This document shows, piece by piece, positions 1 to 13,200 of a stretch of 64,000 nucleotides of DNA. The stretch's first letter is position 1. Each line of letters begins with the position of its first letter. Under the pieces are notes generated by a model, which made no database searches, was not told the DNA's origin, and saw only the letters and a list, made by a program, of their open reading frames with translations. This DNA comes from Gonapodya sp. JEL0774 (lineage: Eukaryota > Monoblepharomycota > Monoblepharidomycetes > Monoblepharidales > Gonapodyaceae): assembly GCA_027604505.1 (NCBI GenBank), contig JADIIX010000018.1:7946-71945 (forward strand), in the 5' to 3' direction. The position numbers and the translations under genes are program-made.

Positions 1-122
1 GTTTTTTTTGTTTTTGTTTTGTTAACCTTAAACCACTTCGTTATGGTTGCCTGTTTTTTCGTCCCCCCCCCCCCCCCCCCCGCCCCCACACCCACCCCTT
101 TCTTCCACCTTTTTGCCCGCAG

Positions 123-299
123 AACCATTCTCATTTGGTTTATATCCCTTCAACTTGGCTGGGAACGGTTCCGTGGCACTCAAGTACTCGGATTCTGCGT
201 GCTCCTTTACGTGAGTAGGGCATTTGTTGGTCCATATCCACAGCAACCGAGTGCCCCCTTCTCACTCCCAACCACCGGCACTTCTACAGGGCACCATGA
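123..299 (+). other. Possible last exons of a plus-strand gene entering from the left
   Basis: A pyrimidine-rich stretch ending in CCCGCAG is followed at 123 by an open segment reading like protein (...FGLYPFNLAGNGSVALKYSD...) up to a GTGAGT donor at 211. An acceptor (TTCTACAG) at 289 would join it in phase to a TGA at 297-299. No protein family is recognised and the upstream part lies outside the window. The polypyrimidine region contains a poly-C run of about 18 bases near 63-81. This may be chance; it rests only on splice motifs and an open frame. Confidence 0.2.
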
Positions 300-781
300 C
301 CTTCAACGGCGTCATCCGACCACTTCCGTTTCTCGCCCCTCGGTCCATCCAACTGCCATCGGGACCGCCGTCGAGGGACGAGCAGTACGTTGCCGTAAGG
401 AGCGAAGGGGACTTGTAGGTGAATGGAGCGGGGAAGGTGGAGATGTATGGAGCAGGAGAATATACAGCGCATCGGGAAGACGGGAAAAGCAGGGCCCTCA
501 CTGGGAACATGATTATCCTTGGATTATCATGGTGGACTGAATCACTTGCGATGTGCGATGTGGCCGGCGCTTTTTACAGACATACGGATTGTTTGGGTGG
601 GTAGCTGGTGAGGGGAGGGAGTTGTGGTTCGGTATTTTCTGTAGACTCGCTTACATGGAAAAGATGACAAAAACAGAAAGCTGGCTAATGTTTTCAACAA
701 CTCCTTCTACTGGCTGCGAGCCAAGATTTGTCTGGATGCCCCTCACTTGCGAAGGCACCGACTAGCAAAGCGCTCGGAAAG

Positions 782-3700
782 TCAATTCGATCCTTTGCGA
801 CGATACCACACAAAAAGGAAAATGATGATTCGATTGAAGACGTAAAATCCGAGGAGGATCGCGAAATTCCTGTTCCAGTACGGGAACCCAAACCAACCAG
901 GGTCAAAACAACCAGCCCTCGTTCAGCCGATCGCGAGATAAAATCCACTCTCCAGGTACGCACCTCCATCGATTCGCGTAGGACCATGCAAGGACGTATT
1001 CCAGGTAGAAGTTTCCACTCGAGATCGGGGAATATTGGCACAGATCAGTGGCTTCTGGATTGGCCAGAAATCCCCCAGATTGTGAGATGTACGATCCGGC
1101 CCACTTGATTGGTGAGAGGATTAAAAGTATGAATCAAAATGCGTAGACAGTGTGAGTCAACTCCTACCTGCTGGCAAGTCATACCGGTGGGAGGGTAGAA
1201 CTGCTGGTATTCTTGTGTGTCGCAAACATAAGCTTCGTTGTGGAGCTGAACCGCCAATGCCGCTTCCGAGTAGTAGTGAAATGGATTCAACCAATACATC
1301 CAGTACTATTGCCCGAAATAAAAGACACGATAAAGCATGAGTCCGACGTGTAATGTGAATGGTTTCCGGAACCCATCCTCACCTTCCAAAAGACATTGAG
1401 TTGGGGATGTGATGAGACTATACCAGTAGTTTGGACGAGTATGGTGATGATCAATGGATTCAAAATAACTATGTAACGGTGGCACTGTTTAGCGGCTGGA
1501 GATATGGTAATCGCAGATGTAGCATACCGGCGAAGAGTAAATTCGGAACAAAATGCGGCAATCATCTGCCCGAGGGAAGTGGCCCAGAGTGAAAATACCC
1601 AGAAGACGGCGAAGAATGTGCCTGCGCGGCACCGTCGTGAGCCGACTTAATTCCGGTCAGTAGCTGGGTCACCGTGGAATTGCGAGAGATGTCAGGCAAT
1701 TTGTACATCAAGATATTCCATTCCACCCACGTCAAGATCAAAGCGAATACCGTGGCTGAAATGATTACCACTGGGATTTCAGCGTCAACAATGGCTTCGG
1801 CCCAGACGATCCAGCTGCAAAAGCCACTATTCATCTCTCGAAGAGCCCAAGATTGTTCGAAGGAAAAGTGCGGTTGAACAATGTTTACTGTGGTAATTCC
1901 CTGGAACACGGACTAGGATATGAGATGTGTCACTTTCAAACCGGTTTGATTCATACTCACCTGCCCGAGGGTAAAGAAAATGATAAATAGACGCATTTGT
2001 AGTCCTATTTGGTTGTTTAGCACTTGCAGGTAGGAAATTCCAACAATCAAATCGAGGATGATTAGATGCCCGAAACGGCCAGGCACATAATCCGGCAATC
2101 TAGCATATTAAGCACTCGTTAAGGACCTGTGCGCAGACTTCCTATTTTGCCCTCTCGCTCACCTATAGAATGTCACCCATAAGCGTTTGAGAACCGCCCA
2201 ATACTGCGACACGGGGCCTAGTTTGTTCTCAGAATGTCTTGGTAATTCAGGAGCAGTGATGTCATTCTGCTGCCCCTCCGCCAGTAGTCGTTCGACTTGT
2301 CTGTCTGTTGCAGCACTTTCATCTGACTTTTGCCACACCTCAGCCCAGTCGCGTTCAGATTCAGGACCACGCAATCCATTCGGAACATCCAAAATGCACT
2401 GCAACAGCACGCGCAAGATCAGTCGTAAATGCGACACTGCTCTGATAACTTGACTTACTTCTGCGGGATTCTCATTTTGCTGCACACGAGGACCTCCGTT
2501 CGTTTCAAAGTATTCGAGAAGGGTTTTGCTGTTCACTCCAACCTCTCCGAAGTACACAACTTGACCGCCCCACCTCAGGAAGAGAAGGGCATCAAAAAAC
2601 GAGAATAGGGTTGCTGACGGTTGGTGTATAGTACAAATGAGATTCTAGCTGCTTCAAAAGCCGAACAAGATTGTACGCTCACTGAGAATTCAAGCCAGAC
2701 GTAGGTTCATCCAAAAAAACTTGAGGTTTAGCAACAAGCTCGATGGCAATGGTAACTAGTTGGGTTTCCAAGTTTGTTTTACTATATGTTCTCACCCCTT
2801 CGTGCACGAATTCGCAACGATGACAACAGGATCAGTCAGAGAGCGCAGGTAAAAGATGAGTCCATCATTCTAACCTTTTTCTTTCTTACAGAGAAATCCC
2901 AATCCCACTCTCTAAAGTTCCTATCACAGCATCAGCGATCTCCTCCATTTCAAGGAGTCTGATCACCTCCATCACTGTTGTATCTTTTTCGCTCTGTGGT
3001 ACATCTGCTGGTTGTCGCATATAAGCTGAAAATCGTATTGCTTCATTGACCGGAGATTATGACAAGCATGTGTTCACTCCGGGAGTGCCGTCACAACACA
3101 CATTTCGAATACGAACTGTCTTCAAATGGTTGTGAACATCGTTCTGCTCCGCGTACCCAGATAATACTAACAAGTTAATCTTTGTAAAAGATCAGAAACG
3201 TTTAAGCTCGCGCAAAAAAATTGCTCACGCTTGAATCTGTCATCCTGTGGCACACGCCCTAAGAACACACTTCCCCCAATGGTTCCTGTTGTCTTCCTAC
3301 AGGCGAGTACATCAAGTAGTGTCGTTTTGCCTGAAAAATGGAGAATATAATGGTGTTAAACTGACCAGTTTTGCAATTCCGGTGCGATTTTAGAGTTGGA
3401 ATCACCTGCTGCACCAGAAGATCCCATCAATGACACCAATACTCTTGGCTTTGCAAAACCCGTGACATTATTAAGCAACCTTTTATCTCCCACTGTGTAA
3501 ACAATGTTCTTCCAAATTAATGGAGGAGGGAAAACCGAAGTTCGTGTGGGAGGGCTGCTTCCATGGCACTTTCGAGTGAAGACCGATCAATAACCTTCCC
3601 ACGGTTTGGAGATACTATGATTCTTCTTCGTGGACGTTTTTTGAAAGCATTTATCGAAAATCCTCCGTGACCAAATTCCACGAACTGTGTTGCAAGAGAC

Positions 3701-6700
3701 GCAATGGCGGTGTAAAAGAGGAACCAGCCGAAAAGTGCGACAATGCAAATCCACATGTCAACCACTGAAACTGAAAAGCCAAGCTGTGTTCCCACGTAGT
3801 CAGCGTCTGGAACTTCGTGAGACCCCGGTCGAGCGCCTGGAATATTGCACACGGCGTGCGCAATATCACGGTGGTACGAGACCAACACCGTCAGCGCATG
3901 AGAGCTCAATGTCTCGAAATTCGTTGAAAACAAGCGCTCTTAGTCCGTAAAATAGGGGATCTACAGAAAATCTAATTGGGTTGATTCTGTCACGACCACA
4001 AGCTCGCACAAGTTACGCACCAACCCACGCAATCCATCTCAACCAGGTCTTCATCTGATTGAATGGCAAAACATAACCAGAGTAGATGTTGACAGCGAGC
4101 AGTATGACCCCGCTGACGTGATTGGCCATATCTTCGTTTCAACACGAGGATTTACACACTGACTCCGCGAATGAGATTACAAAACAAACAACTCACCCAC
4201 GGAAGGCATAAAGGAGGCTAGCGTCTGTACACGGCATGTACAATAATGTCAGATATTTTCAGAACAGAATCCAAATCAAATGATTTGTGCAACCTACTCG
4301 TGTCAACGCACTGTAGCCGATGTTCGCAAGGAACAGCGTGAAGAGCCAGAAGAACCAGTGACTTATGGGAGAAGCATTCAATCCCACCTGCGAGAATAGT
4401 TATGTGATCGAATGCGTCTTTTGTCGCGAGTAGAACTCTCAAGTCACCATGAAATACATTGGAGCTAAATATTTTTTCGATCAATGGACCACCCGAAATC
4501 ACAGAAGCTGTGTAAGACAACTAATTTAAATCTTGAGTACACCTGCCTCCACTCACTCCATGCAAGAACATAGACAAGTCGTAGTGGAAAGTCAGTTGTC
4601 ACCTGAGCAAGGTAGTAAAGCCATGGACGAAAAAGCAGCCATGTTTTATGCTTGTACATGACCACTCGCCCATTTATCACACTTGGAATTTCCGCTGCAA
4701 AACGCCTTCTGCTTATAGCGACCCAGCCGGTACCAGCAACTTAACAGGAGCAAAACACGCACCTTGCGCAGCTAAAACCTGAAAAAAAAAGGGAAAAGAA
4801 AAGGGCTCCCTGTTTAAGGAAGGTGCCACTTGCGTTGTTCTGAGCTTGCCAAAATATGGATCCACATATCACGGCAACCACAACGTTGAACACAACTTGC
4901 TGCACAAGTAGGAGAGGATTGCCAAAGCGAATCTGTATCTCTCGCCTGAGCAATGCCTTGAACTGGAAGTAGCAATGGCGCCGTTGTTAAGCAAGACTAA
5001 TTGTATTTCGCCAAGCCTTGACAAACCTGATCCCATGCGGAGGTCAAATATTTATAGTTTCTCTGACTTGTGCTGGTGTAAGATCTGTAATGTTGAACTG
5101 CTGCCCTGAACGTCTCCACCCGAAAATCCTGTTCTTCGAACGCTTGCTGTTGTCTCAACATTCGAGCCCTCTCTTCTGAGGCATTCCGTGCCGCTTCGAA
5201 CTCTTCCGCAGTGTTTGGGACCCAAACTCCGTCACTTACTTCTCGCTCCGAGCTATCTGTCACCCCAGTCAAAAGTCAGGTGTAAGGGCGGCAGATGAAT
5301 CCCAACTTCTCAAAGTAGAGCTTCGCCTCGGTGGTTGGCCCAAAATAAATGCATCGGCCTTCATGAAGAAGCAAAACCTTGTCGAATAGCTCATACATTC
5401 CCTGTGAACTCTGATAGAAGTTCCAATATTCGTACGATCCAAAAGATCCTATCAAATTATCAGAGATTGCACAAACTGCAATGAAGAGGAGGAATCGAGG
5501 CCATATGCACGCCACCAGGGATCGCGAAATTTGGAGGTTCGGGTTTAAATTCAGTGTATCCAGTCAAACCTCGCACCATGCTGCTTCCGTCCCACAAATT
5601 TAAGGAACTGCCCTGAAGAAGCAAAGTGAATGAAAAGTCCGTGACCACGAGAGCACGCACTCTTGTGCTCAGCTTACCGCACATATTTGCTCCCCAATTG
5701 ACGTCCTTTTTCTTTCACCTCCACTCACGCCCCTGATTAAAGCGTTTCCAATAGGAGTATTCTGAGCGCTTTCAAGATTCAGGATTTTAAGAATCACATC
5801 AAGTAAAAGAGATCGTCTTTCATCTTTATGCGAAGAGAATAAACCATGCTTTCCTATCTTGAGGCGAAGAGAGAAATCGACTCAAGGGAGACATGAAAGA
5901 TCAGATATGTCAAAATCGATGCATCACGATAGAAGCAACGCATTACACACGCGTTTGACGAACGGTAAGGGTGGGAAGGTGAAAATCATCCTCTCCCGAG
6001 TAGGTGATTTCCTGCGGAAACTCTCTCACAAAATCTATAAAGGGAATGCCTTTGTGCGAATCTCACTTGGTCAAGTCGCAATGTGTTTGACAAAGCTCAA
6101 CAAAAGTATCATTCGCGCTCAGCTCGCCTTCAACTCCTTTTAGAGTCCGCGGTGGATTCGTCGTCAGAAATTTTATCCAAACAGATTGGACAACCAAGTT
6201 CGTACCTTTGAAAGTTTTCCATTGTCCTGCAAGAGTTCGAAGCATTGTAGAACAACCACTTCCGGGCCTTCCCAAAACAAGGAGGCATTCCCCGTCCGGA
6301 ACAAAACCAGTCACGGCACTCAATATTCGCTTGTACGGAATATCCATATTTCTGCGAGTGATTTGACGGACAAATGACTGCAGTCTTGGCAGAATTCCAA
6401 ACACGGAAGTGGTGGGGATCCATATCGATTTGATATGCTGACGAGAAAGATCTTCGGCCACCACAGATAGATCTCGGAAAGCTAGTCTTAGTGCTCTTTG
6501 CTCGCTTCCAGACTCTTTCATGATCTGCCTCACAGTGGCCAGTAAAGCTCTGCGATCGATGCCAGGTGAAAGAGAAGTAAATGAGTCTGCCAGAGAAGAC
6601 GAAGAATGACGACCCATCACCTGTAGCTAGAGTTTTCGTTTTTGGGATCGAGGATCGGTGGAAGAGGTTCCTAGGCAGCGTTTCCCATCTATGATCTTAC

Positions 6701-7054
6701 ATGCAACTAGCCACGTAGAATGGCTGTTCTCACCTGCGATCGAAGAACACCGACAAGATCTACCAACGCTGACTCTCTTCGATAGATGGAAATTCGACTT
6801 TTAACGCGATTGATTGTCTCTTGATCTGCAAGTTCTTGGTCATCCGCGTTGACGTCATCACTTCGACCTTTTGGAGTGGCTCCAGCCGAGAGAGCTCCTG
6901 GTGCTGTGGATGAAGGACGCGATGATGAAGGCGACGCAATTGTGTTGACTTTTTTATCTGATTCAGCTGGTCTGGAGCCGTCCAGGTTCCTAGCCAAATC
7001 CACTGGAGCAGTTACGTCCCCGTATATCGTTTGCGGCACGGGGATGTCTTGCAT
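782..7054 (-). CDS. PDR-type full-size ABC (ABCG) transporter
   Basis: Full-size fungal pleiotropic drug resistance transporter, an ATP-driven plasma-membrane exporter of hydrophobic compounds or lipids. The order is NBD1-TMD1-NBD2-TMD2. The start is the ATG at 7054 ([13 protein letters not shown]). The N-terminus is Ser/Pro-rich. NBD1 has [11 protein letters not shown], the cysteine-for-lysine Walker A typical of PDR NBD1 (about 6250), then [20 protein letters not shown] (about 6000) and the signature VSGGERKR (about 5740). NBD2 has [14 protein letters not shown] (about 3400-3310) and [11 protein letters not shown] (about 2720). TMD1 (about 4940-4050) includes [23 protein letters not shown]2 (about 2100-800) includes [20 protein letters not shown]. 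The last exons read [21 protein letters not shown] and end [20 protein letters not shown], then a short basic tail and TGA at 782-784, as in PDR proteins. The gene has many short introns. The substrate cannot be inferred. Family assignment is firm; exact exon borders are not. Confidence 0.9.
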
Positions 7055-7249
7055 CAAGACTCTTAAGCAATTTCAGATGAGATAGGCAGGGGCGTCGGGC
7101 GTTAGATGATTACAGTGTGTGTCCTGGAATGTGAATTGTTGTTGATGCCCTTTTCCCACTCCTCACACTATATGACTTTTCTATAACTCAATATAAACAT
7201 TCTACTTACAAATGTTCAAGTCAAAAAACATATACAATGATGAAGTATG

Positions 7250-10200
7250 CTAGCTGTTGTTCTGCCGCTCTAGGGTCGGTGCTACTACATGTATAGAAAG
7301 TGAGTCAAGCGTATGATGAGTGGACATGGTTCCGAAGTCCATCGAGGTTCTCTCATCCATGTTGTGTGGATCTGAGGAGGCAGGATTGCGAAGTTGGAAC
7401 GAATATTCAATACGTGCTGATTCCGTTGTAGCGGGAGTTCTCGTGATAATATCTGCAAGTTCAAAACACGTGCATCTTCGGTGCAACGCGAAGCAAGGTG
7501 TACAGTAAAGCTGTAAACCCACCTGCAGTTCCTTCATCTTGAGAAAAACCAAATCCTGTAAAAGCGTACTCGTAATCTGGTTGATGGAGGAAAACCATAC
7601 TGGACATTCTCTTGGAGTTGACCATAGAACTGACCGATTTTCTACGAGAGTGTTGGGCACGATTTCGATCGGGAAGTACGGCATTCTCTCCTGCTCCTTC
7701 CTCCGAAGCTGACATTGAGATCTCAGAGAGAGAAGGATTCGCTCCGGCTTGACCCCATGTGCCTGAACTGATTTCGTAATCCAGGCCAAGTTTACGCAGT
7801 TCTCGAGCTTTAGCAAGGTCGTCGAGATCACTACCGCTCCACACATCAACTCCATGGAGTTCTGGAGACCGAATGTGATACTTCTCAATCTCTCGAAAAA
7901 TCCCGACATCCGTGGGGAAGAAAAATTCTCGAATGAATTTGTAGAGATAGCGCGGAGCGAATCCAACGATTGTGACCAGCACATAATGAAAATAGAATGC
8001 GGGCATTCCTAGTAACCGGAACATCATCCCGTATGCAGGAGCACCCGGTACATTCCAGTACACGAAACAAAAGGCAAGCCAACACCCGAGGGTGAACCTG
8101 TCACAAGCAAGAACTCGTCTAGGGCAGAACATTGTGCTACGCTGAGAATAACTCACAAATAGCCCACGAGGATGAGCCAGTTCCACGTTTTGAAGTTCAG
8201 CATCATAAAAAGATTTACATTGATAATAACAGTCCAAGCGAATACTCCGCTCATCATTGTCTGATCAGGAACAAAGCCGTGTGCATCGGTTGCTGAATCC
8301 TCAAACAGGGCGAGCGTGAAAAAGAATATGATGACTGATTGGTATATGCCATCGCCCATGTAAGACCTGAAAGCATGATCACATGGACCACCGAAGGATA
8401 AGAATGCGACAGGAACAACAATGCCGTTACAATGACAAATTGCGTGGAGTTGACGGAAACCGATGCTCTCACCAAAATCTCTCCATTGTGTAATCTTCTT
8501 GGCGGATTCCCAAACGGTAAAGATAAGGCACCTCGAGTGCGATACGATCATTAACGTCTACGTCACACACGCCCAGCAGGAAATTGGGGGCAAACGTAAA
8601 CAATGTTTGATAGAACTAAAACCAGTGTGTTGGATACTCAGTAAATCAACGAGAGTGAGACCCTTCGATGTTCTTGGTCAAATTCACTCACCATGCCGTA
8701 GTAAAAATCGAGAGAGTCGCCGGCACTGAAACTGCTCAGGAAAATTTTGAGTCAGTGTCAGAGACATCAGAATCCGCGTAAAGTTGTTAGATGAGAGAGA
8801 GAGAGACGCACCCACAGTAGAACTGGAACCTGTCCGCAAGAGTTCACTAGTATCAATTTGATGCCTATTCTACACGTAAGAATGTCACATTCAAACTCAC
8901 CAAAAGGAAATGAACAACAAAACAATGTTCTTTCTCGCCATTCAAATTCAGTGTGGTGTTACCCCCTTTTTTTGAAAAAAATTGTGGCGAACCCCTCACC
9001 TTATAGAAGAACCCGAGAACCATCTCCGCTGTGCGCATATAGCACCACCGACCATGAACAAGCAAAAGCCGTTGAAGATATCGAAACTGGCCAACGGAGT
9101 AGTCCGCAGACATCGCAGCCTGCATTCCTTCACGACCGACAATGCCGACTCCGATATGCGCTTCTTGAATCATGCTAATCGTCGAGCACATTACAGCACC
9201 ATTGAATCTGTCCAGCTTTGAATGAGTACTCACGAAACATCATTTGCACCGTCTCCGATAGAAAGACACATCGCTCCAAGCCGCGCCCGGACAAGCTTCA
9301 CGACTTGGGCTTTTTGAAGCGGGCTTACACGACAGCATACCACCGATCGACATCGACAAGCTAGCTCCAGAAGAAGGATCTGATTTGATGGATCCAAAGC
9401 GTGCCGTAAAGACTCCCCGTCGATAACTAAAGCGAAATCGCCCTCCGGGTCCCAGACATCACGGAGGCCCGCAAGCAGGACTTTTCGGACAGCCAGCACC
9501 GAATTGGCCCCTTTGATGACTAAGAGTTGCTGCTCTCGTGAGAGAAGAGCGCATGAGAAGGCGATATTGATCGCTGTTTCTATTTTATCGCCCTGTTTGA
9601 AGTCCATTGAGGTACGTTGATACAGTACGATTGCAAATACGACTGAGACTCACGGTCAGAACCCATACTTTCATGTTCGCCTTCATGAGTTTTGATATTG
9701 TCTCGGGTACACCGTCCTGCAACTTGTCCTCAATAGCAGTTGCTCCCAACAGGGTAAGCTGGGATTCAATTTCGGAGGCAACTCTCTCCATCAATAAATC
9801 TCGATCCTTCATGGCAGCGCACGCTTCTCTGTACTTCTTCGCCCACGCTTCGTAAACATCACCAGAGATGACCCGATAAGCAATGCACAGAGTTCTAAGC
9901 CCTTCCGAAGCAAATTGCTCCAAGTGCAATAGTGTCTCGTCCTCGAAAAATAGTTTCATCTCTCGGTGCATGGGGTTCAAACCGTCTGATCCTGATAGTC
10001 GTTCAAATATGACAGAATCCGCTCCTTTGCAGAGAAGAAGAATTAGCCCAGTATCTGTTTGTACCACAACACTCATCCGTTTCCGATCACTTTTGCGAAC
10101 CAAAAGTACGGATATATCAGATATCTATAACAAACAGCGACTACATTGAAGCGTACCTGCTGAACTCAATGACCTGAAGTACTCGATACTTTAACTGGGT

Positions 10201-13200
10201 TCCCATGAAGTCAAGTAGAATCTCTGCTTGCTTTCGCGCTAAGAAGGTAAATCCACTGTCTCGAGCTGCAGAAACCAAAGCAGATTCGTCCGGTGATTGA
10301 GCCTGATAGACAACTTTCTCAGTTGGCGAATTCCCATCAGCAGATGGCACCGCGGGTTTCTTCTCAACCAGTACAGTGTGAGAAATTGCAAGGTGCATCC
10401 AAAACATCATAAGCCGGCGCGAAAGATAGGTCGGATCGTCGTGTCTGTCTGGGAAATCATCAGTATCCTTTCCAAACACAGAAGCTTCCCAAAGGTTCCA
10501 GTTAAGGGGGATTCCGTTGGACATCATATCCTTCCACATTTGAGCATCCCCATACTTCGCATCACTGCTCACATACTTTCGAGCACTGAAAGGAACGAGT
10601 TCTTCCATCGCTTTGACTGCCTCTGCTCTTGCTTTGGCCTCATTCGTCCGGACGTGCAGGTCAGTAATTCCCAACAAATCATTGGCCACTTCAGGTGCAG
10701 TCCCATAGGCAGTACCGGCGACCTAACGGAAAGACAAGACGTGAAAAACGTCACTAAGTGAGCAATTGTTCGCAATATTGGAGATGAAGACGTTTGCATT
10801 AGAGCCTTGCTAATCACCGAGCATCGCTTGAACTCCATCACGTTCTGTGTGAGTGTTCCTGTCTTGTCCGAGAAAACATACTCGATTTGCCCCAGATCGT
10901 CGGACAAGTTCCAGGACCGCGGGGTACAAGCGACACCAGGCGCATCGGGTGGGTCATCGGGGAAGAAAAATCGCATGAACTCATCTGAGTAGATATAGAG
11001 CGCCTTTGTGCGCAAACAGGAAATCAGTTTTGCCTGCTGGACATATACCATACATAAAGAACTTGCCTGGAGAGACTTAGCGAGATCAATTGAAATATAA
11101 AGCGAGATAGGTATGATTGATTGGAAAAGGATCATGCTCTGCCAGAAAGTGGTGACCGCGCCTTGCCAGGGAGAATCTTGCAACTCCTTCTCGCCGATTA
11201 GCCAAGGTGCACCTTCATAGTTAAACGCGTTCGTGTACTACAGCGGTAGTAACGTGGTCAAAATCCATCCATCACACATAGACCCGAGCAATGATACACT
11301 CACGATAGTGTGGCATATTGTCATAATTATGCAGAGAGCAAAAAGAATCATGCAATTAATGAGAACCTTGTTGGAAATGGAAGCCTGGCTTATCAGAAAC
11401 AATATAACGTGTTGTGGGAAACGAATCAACCGCAACCGACCTGTGCATTCATCTTTTGATCAATGTTGGAACGTTTCGACGGGGTAATACCAGCATTCAT
11501 AATAATCTTCGGTCCCAGATAGCAAAATGCGTAAATTTCCATTACAGTGATAAAGTAGCACCGGAACAGAGGCTATCCAATTCGTTACTCACTTTTGTGT
11601 CCTCACCCGTGTAGACAACAACACCAACAACCCAACCTGTGTTACGCAAGAAGCATCCACGTAGTAGAACATTATTCAAATTGAATCCTGTTTTTGAAAC
11701 GGGAACTAAGCGCGCAGGTGAACTTGATTCTCCACCAGGATTTGGGTATCGAGATGACGCTTGAGATGTTGCTTCCACACCTCTTTGCGATAAGGTCACC
11801 GGTGAAAACAACGCTGCTCGAGATCCGATGGACAAGGTCTTTAGATGGTGCCCACGGATAGTTTCCGCATTAACGGCGGACCCAGCACGGCTCGCAAGGG
11901 AACCGAGATCCAGGCTTCGACCCCTCCCCCACGCCCCTGGGTTAAACTTAGGAGGTTGTAGCTTTTTGTCGACTGAATCATCGATAACCTTGAGCATTGA
12001 AGGAGTGACGGGCGATTCCTGATCGGGGTTGTGATTATCAGCAACTTCAACCTCATCACCCTCGGACTCTATGGACCCCGTAAGCTGATACATGTTTACA
12101 GACGGTGCCTCAGCGTCGATTCGCAGTTTGAGATTTAAGCAAGAAGCAGCCGAGGTGATACTATAGTTGAGACCAGGCAGGGGTGACCGTCGAATTTTCA
12201 AGTTGGTCTCGCCGTCCAGATTTTTCGTTTCTGCAATGGTGATTGCACGTAGAATAAAACGGAAAATTGAGAATGTCCCCAACGGAGTCAAGACTGTTAT
12301 TCATGGACGTTTCCAGCAACGTCGCTTTCAAGATTAGATTTACCAACCAATGTAGCAAGAACCCTCAGGCTCACTCGTAGCCAAGATCAGCACATCAGCA
12401 GGAATTTGATTATTGTTTCGTAACAGAACAAAATCACCGACTAAGGAAATTTATTGACAACAATAAATCGGATGACGCTGACATTTTGGAGGAGCACGGA
12501 CTCACCTCTGACATCTTGCCACATGGTTTCCGCCCAGCCCCAGCCATCCATTCTCCGGCGCTCTGTGGAATCCTCATCTATTTCCACATTCTTGTGTTTA
12601 TCATCGGTGTCGGATGCTCGGACGTGATTGTTGCCATTTGATGTCGATTCCTGATTACTGGTGGAAATCTCCGCACTGCTTGGACTCTTGTCCGAGTGCA
12701 AGGTCTCGACGCGAACGTCTGCTTGTTTAACCGTATCATGCACCGTGCTGTCTGTACTATCCATCTTGTGTCCTCCAGATCGAAATAATTGCCAAAAGTA
12801 CCTTATCTCAGACCATCCGAACCATGTCACATACGCAAGAAACCAGATCAAATTTTCAAGCCAGGTTACTGGATTCAAGTCACCCCAAGTTACGATTCGC
12901 ACAAGCGGAACATTGCGATTGATATACAGGGGAGGCGGCTCACGATTGACGGAGATGTGGGAACGCGATTCTCCACCTGTACTCTTTGAAGTTGACGTGT
13001 AGCTGGCGGGAGGCGGGTTGAAGGAAGGATCAACGAGAGGTTTCTCGTCTGGTTCAGGAATATCTCCTCGCATGATCAGGCGGGTGAACTCGGCAGCGTT
13101 GTTGGAATAAAGAGTAAACGTTGGTGACTCATTCAAGGAATTGTCTTGAATGTGCCGATTGTAATCTGGTGAATGTACACAAGCAACGGACATTTCGGCT

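Noticed and set aside
63-81. Poly-C tract as a telomere-like or repeat element
   Set aside because: Single homopolymer run without repeat units; more simply part of a pyrimidine tract or a chance run.
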